A stretch of 7,949 nt of DNA from an uncultured bacterium (GTDB lineage: Bacteria; Bacillota; Clostridia; Oscillospirales; Ruminococcaceae): positions 1 to 7,949 of the forward strand of contig CAJMQZ010000093.1 of NCBI GenBank assembly GCA_905215595.1. The letters are read 5' to 3'. Below the pieces are notes generated by a model. That model saw only the letters and a program-made list of their open reading frames with translations. It was not told where the DNA came from and ran no database searches. The translations under genes were made by a program, and so were the position numbers. This document shows positions 5,687 to 7,949 of this stretch, piece by piece; the first letter of the stretch is position 1; the number at the start of each line of letters is the position of its first letter.

Positions 5687-6322
5687 ATGATCAACATGGT
5701 CAAGCTTCCCACCAGCAAAAGCGAACTGTTCCTGCGGGTGGCCAAGGGACATTTTGCCACCAGCCACAGCCACATCAACTATTACATCGACGTGACCACC
5801 CAAAAGACCCGCCTTTCCGAGGCCAAGGCCGTGGCAAAGGAGCTGGTCAGCGCTTACCAGCACAGCACCATCGTGGATACCGTGCTCTGTCTGGACGGCA
5901 CACAGGTCATTGGCACCTGCCTTGCCAACGAGCTGACCAAGGACGGCTTTACCAATATGAACGCTCACGAGACCATCTACATCGTCACCCCGGAATACAC
6001 CTCCGGCAGCCAGATCATTCTGCGGGATAATCTTGCTCCCATGGTCAAGGGCAAGAATGTGCTCATTCTGGCCGCATCCGTCACCACCGGCTACACCATT
6101 CAGGCAGCCGTGGAGGCCGTAAACTACTACGGCGGCATCGTGGCAGGGCTTTCGGCTATTTTTGCCACCACCCACGAGTGTCTGGGCTACCCGGTCACCT
6201 CCATCTTCGACCCCACCAGTCTGCCGGATTACGCCAGCTTCGACTCCCGCGACTGCCCCCTGTGCAAGGCCGGGCAGCACATCGACGCGCTGGTGAACAG
6301 CTTCGGCTACTCGGCGCTGTAA
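5687..6322 (+). CDS. Orotate phosphoribosyltransferase-like protein, non-canonical PRPP motif
   Basis: A 211-residue cytosolic protein of the type I phosphoribosyltransferase fold. Such enzymes transfer ribose 5-phosphate from PRPP to a base, as in pyrimidine synthesis (PyrE) or salvage. The N-terminal region GHFATSHSHINYYIDVTTQKTR (21-42) and the C-terminal CPLCKAG (190-196) recall OPRT-like proteins. The PRPP loop is at NVLILAASVTTGYT (124-137): TTG is kept, but the two acidic residues that normally precede it are Ala129 and Ala130. Either catalysis relies on other residues or the protein has another role, such as PRPP or nucleotide sensing. ATG 5687 is favoured over ATG 5696 because AAAGGAG (5671-5677) is 9 bases before it. 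It is a single-gene unit with its own promoter and terminator. Fold is sure, activity is not, so I give no pyrE symbol. Confidence 0.82.
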   Translation: MINMVKLPTSKSELFLRVAKGHFATSHSHINYYIDVTTQKTRLSEAKAVAKELVSAYQHSTIVDTVLCLDGTQVIGTCLANELTKDGFTNMNAHETIYIVTPEYTSGSQIILRDNLAPMVKGKNVLILAASVTTGYTIQAAVEAVNYYGGIVAGLSAIFATTHECLGYPVTSIFDPTSLPDYASFDSRDCPLCKAGQHIDALVNSFGYSAL

Positions 6323-6335
6323 ATAGAACCAATCT

Positions 6336-6368
6336 GGAGCTGCCGCACCCAAGCGGCAGCTCCTTTTT
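6336..6368 (+). terminator. Rho-independent terminator after the phosphoribosyltransferase-like gene
   Basis: A perfect 11-bp stem (6336-6346 GGAGCTGCCGC with 6353-6363), loop ACCCAA, then TTTTT at 6364-6368. A textbook terminator 13 bases after the stop codon. Confidence 0.92.
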
Positions 6369-6369
6369 G

Positions 6370-6398
6370 TTGTCCCACGGGCGGGATTGTGCTATACT
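6370..6398 (+). promoter_or_regulatory. Promoter of the MYG1/GIY-YIG operon
   Basis: TTGTCC (6370-6375), a 17-base spacer and TATACT (6393-6398, 5 of 6) with an extended -10 TG at 6390-6391. The -35 begins two bases after the T-run of the preceding terminator. The leader to ATG 6452 would be about 46 bases. Confidence 0.65.
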
Positions 6399-6451
6399 GA
6401 TACCAGACAAAACGAAGGTATATCTGAAAATAAAGAAGAGGTATCAATTCC

Positions 6452-7282
6452 ATGAAAATTCCCGCAAACGGTTTTACCCACGCCGGCAAGTTCCATGCCG
6501 ATGACGTGTTTGCTACGGCGCTATTGCAAATTTTGCGCCCGGATATCAAGATCACCCGCGGCTTTACCGTGCCTGACGATTTTGACGGCATCGTGTACGA
6601 TATCGGCTTTGGGATGTTCGACCACCATCAGGAGCCCCGGGAGTACCGCGCAAACGGCGTGCCCTACGCAGCCTTTGGTCTGCTGTGGCGGGTGCTGGGC
6701 CCCGGCCTTGTGGGCGAGCGGCAGGCGCGGCTCATTGACGAAAACTTCATCCAGCCGCTGGACCTGAACGACAACACCGGCGAGCAGAACAGCCTGTGCG
6801 ATGCCATCGGCTTTTTTAACCCGGTGTGGGACTCCAAGGAGGATCAGGACAGCTGCTTTTTCAAGGCGGTGGCTGTGGCAAAGCAGATCCTGGAGAACCA
6901 GATCGACAGCGCCAACGCCGTGAACCGCGCGGACGAAAAAGTACAGCAGGCCTACCGCAGCTCCCGCGACGGCATCGTGGTGCTGCCCTGCTATCTGCCG
7001 TGGAAAAACGGCCTGTACAAGACCGATGCCCTGTTTGTGGTGTATCCCAGCCAGCGCGGCGGGTGGAGCGCTCAGTGCGTCACCGACCACAAGACCAAAA
7101 AGTCCAAGCTGCCCTTCCCCCAGTCTTGGGCGGGGCAGCCGCAGGAGGTCATCGAGCAGAAGAGCGGCATCCCGGGCATCAGCTTCTGCCACGCCAGCCG
7201 CTTCCTCATCACCGCCAAGGACAAGGAGACCGCCCTTGCGGCCTGCCGTCAGGTGCTGAAAAACAATGGACGCCTTGCCTGA
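6452..7282 (+). CDS. MYG1 family protein (UPF0160), DHH-like metal-dependent phosphohydrolase/nuclease
   Basis: A 276-residue soluble protein of the MYG1/UPF0160 family, related to DHH phosphoesterases; the eukaryotic member is reported as a 3'-5' RNA exonuclease. The signature is complete: THAGKFHADDVFATALL (9-25) with His10, His15, Asp17 and Asp18; VYDIGFGMFDHHQE (48-61) with Asp50 and the DHH triplet 57-59; then YAAFGLLW and QPLDLNDN (101-108) with further acidic ligands. The C-terminal part ends in the family's ISFCHASRFLITAKDKETALAACRQVL. Length is a little below the usual 300-plus. AGAGG at 6437-6441 lies 10 bases before ATG. It overlaps the following GIY-YIG gene by 17 bases, so both are made from one transcript. 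The bacterial role is not established; RNA or nucleotide turnover is the best inference. Confidence 0.88.
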   Translation: MKIPANGFTHAGKFHADDVFATALLQILRPDIKITRGFTVPDDFDGIVYDIGFGMFDHHQEPREYRANGVPYAAFGLLWRVLGPGLVGERQARLIDENFIQPLDLNDNTGEQNSLCDAIGFFNPVWDSKEDQDSCFFKAVAVAKQILENQIDSANAVNRADEKVQQAYRSSRDGIVVLPCYLPWKNGLYKTDALFVVYPSQRGGWSAQCVTDHKTKKSKLPFPQSWAGQPQEVIEQKSGIPGISFCHASRFLITAKDKETALAACRQVLKNNGRLA

Positions 7283-7559
7283 CGCCGCCTACGTCTACAT
7301 GGTGCGCTGCACCGGCGGGCAGCTGTACACCGGTTGGACGAACCACCCCGCCGCCCGGCTGAAAGCGCACCAGAGCGGCAAAGGTGCCCGCTACACCCGC
7401 GCCCACGGCGCGGTGGGCTTTGCCTATCTAGAGCGCTGCGCGGACAAGCGCACCGCTTTGCGCCGGGAAGCCGCCCTGAAAAAGCTCTCCAAGCCGGAAA
7501 AAGAGGTGCTGTGCGCCGCATGGCGGGCCGCCGGGTGCCCCGGGGTGGAGAACGATTGA
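7266..7559 (+). CDS. GIY-YIG nuclease superfamily protein (UPF0213/YhbQ-like)
   Basis: A 97-residue single-domain GIY-YIG protein, the usual size for the small UPF0213 group; the fold makes metal-dependent cuts in DNA. Motifs in order: YVY (9-11) for GIY, LYTG (20-23) for YIG, ARLKAH (30-35) with Arg31 as catalytic arginine, SGKGARYTR (37-45), and REAALKKLSKPEK (67-79) with Glu68 as metal ligand. All core residues look present. The ATG at 7266 lies inside the end of the MYG1-like gene (17-base overlap). Only AGGTG at 7251-7255 resembles a ribosome site, so translation is probably coupled. About 390 bases of gene-poor, hairpin-rich sequence follow, with no clear terminator. YhbQ-type proteins have been linked to DNA repair and DNA exchange; the role here is unproven. 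Confidence 0.88.
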   Translation: MDALPDAAYVYMVRCTGGQLYTGWTNHPAARLKAHQSGKGARYTRAHGAVGFAYLERCADKRTALRREAALKKLSKPEKEVLCAAWRAAGCPGVEND

Positions 7560-7597
7560 AAACGCCCTCCGGGGGGAAAGTTTCTGCCTACCGGGGG

Positions 7598-7949
7598 ATG
7601 CTCTCTTTTGACACCAAAAAAGAACCGGAAAATTCCGCGCTCCGCGGGGGCAGTTTCTGCTTGCCGCAAGCGGGCAGGGACGCTCCGCTGGGCCAGAGGC
7701 AGGGAGGGGTGTTCCGACTCCCCCCTCCCTACCTCTGGACTCCACCCACCCCGCAACGCAACAACTGCGACCGCCGCCAGCGGCGGAAACAGGGAGGAGT
7801 TGTTGGGGCAGCGGCCAGCAAGACGCGAGTGCCGCCCAAGGCACGAAGCGGATGCTGGGTGCCGCAACCCGTCGTCAAGGGCTGCACGCCCTTAACAATC
7901 CTAAAGAAGAAGTCGAAGCACAAAAAAGCTAGCGCTGCGCCAGTCGGCG
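7598..7949 (+). CDS. Uncertain open frame running off the window end
   Basis: From ATG 7598 (MLSFDTKKEPENSALRGG...) this frame has no stop for 117 codons to the last base. It ends in a lysine-rich stretch (LTILKKKSKHKKASAAPVG) and I recognise no domain. Against a gene: GGGGG touches the ATG and there is no well-spaced ribosome site; composition (many Arg, Gly, Pro, Gln) is what GC-rich non-coding DNA gives; other frames here are also long and open on both strands; and the stretch is full of inverted repeats. It may be a real small or partial gene, but an open frame across a structured non-coding element is likelier. Confidence 0.2.
   Translation, partial: MLSFDTKKEPENSALRGGSFCLPQAGRDAPLGQRQGGVFRLPPPYLWTPPTPQRNNCDRRQRRKQGGVVGAAASKTRVPPKARSGCWVPQPVVKGCTPLTILKKKSKHKKASAAPVG
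7635..7893 (+). ncRNA. Candidate structured RNA or hairpin-rich element, identity unknown
   Basis: At least five separate stem-loops follow each other in about 260 bases. (1) CCGCG/CGCGG, 7635-7647. (2) CCAGAGG with CCTCTGG and AGGGAGGGG with CCCCTCCCT, 7693-7738, 16 bp with one C-A mismatch. (3) CAACAACT/AGTTGTTG (7759-7766/7798-7805) enclosing CCGCCG/CGGCGG (7771-7776/7781-7786). (4) A branched-looking long arm 7806-7870 with 21 pairs. (5) AAGGGC/GCCCTT, 7877-7893. Arms 3 and 4 abut at 7805/7806. The internal loops of arm 4 are rich in G and A on the plus strand, which favours plus-strand RNA. I could not match it to tRNA, tmRNA, RNase P, SRP or 6S RNA. It may instead be a mobile repeat acting as DNA. 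No good promoter is visible; it could be read through from the GIY-YIG transcript. Confidence 0.38.

Noticed and set aside
7561..7580. CCCTCC/GGGGGG inverted repeat as terminator of the GIY-YIG gene
   Set aside because: The arms touch with no room for a loop, include a G-T pair and are followed by AAAGTTT rather than a T-run.
7608..7636. Perfect TTGACA at 7608-7613 as a promoter for the structured segment
   Set aside because: At spacers of 16-18 bases the -10 would be AAATTC, AATTCC or ATTCCG, none convincing. A promoter cannot be claimed from the -35 alone.
7608..7895. 95-codon TTG-start frame and several long minus-strand frames at 7424-7923
   Set aside because: No ribosome site, no recognisable domain, mutually overlapping, and partly antisense to the GIY-YIG gene; explained by stop-poor GC-rich sequence.
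7651..7949. Naming the structured segment as HEARO/omega-RNA, group II intron domain or another known RNA
   Set aside because: No IscB/IsrB, TnpB or reverse transcriptase gene is visible, and I could not confirm any family-specific conserved positions by eye; left as unknown.

Overview
The window looks like chromosome of a GC-rich gut Firmicute of the Oscillospiraceae/Ruminococcaceae, most likely Faecalibacterium or a close relative. That call is inference from memory, not a search. It rests on GC-rich coding sequence with strong G/C third positions, Firmicute-style ribosome sites and promoters, and dispersed hairpin repeats (CTCCCCC-loop-GGGGGAG, second hairpin, then GACTGAGAGG) that I associate with this group.

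Layout. 1-260: end of a branched-chain amino acid aminotransferase, closed by a hairpin at 285-324. 337-2146: a promoter, two different alpha/beta-hydrolase esterase genes separated by a dispersed repeat, then a palindromic terminator. 2220-3491: an ATP-grasp ligase. 3492-3822: gene-free, filled by three more repeat copies, one apparently composite. 3832-5302 (minus strand): terminator and gene of a MATE efflux pump, with a perfect -10 and a 12-bp palindrome in its leader. 5335-5686: gene-free divergent region with a hairpin and the promoter and leader of the next gene. 5687-6363: an orotate-phosphoribosyltransferase-like protein without the usual acidic pair in its PRPP motif, then a strong terminator. 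6370-7559: promoter, MYG1-family phosphohydrolase/nuclease and an overlapping GIY-YIG nuclease gene. 7560-7949: no recognisable gene, but a dense run of nested inverted repeats that could fold into a compact RNA, with one forward frame open to the window edge.

Function. The esterases and the ATP-grasp ligase lie on one strand and may serve one small-molecule pathway (ligation plus ester cleavage), though a terminator separates the ligase. MYG1 and GIY-YIG are very probably cotranscribed and translationally coupled. Most of the rest is housekeeping or transport. The best candidate for something undescribed is the structured segment at 7560-7949. Next are the non-canonical phosphoribosyltransferase and the esterase/esterase/ATP-grasp cluster.
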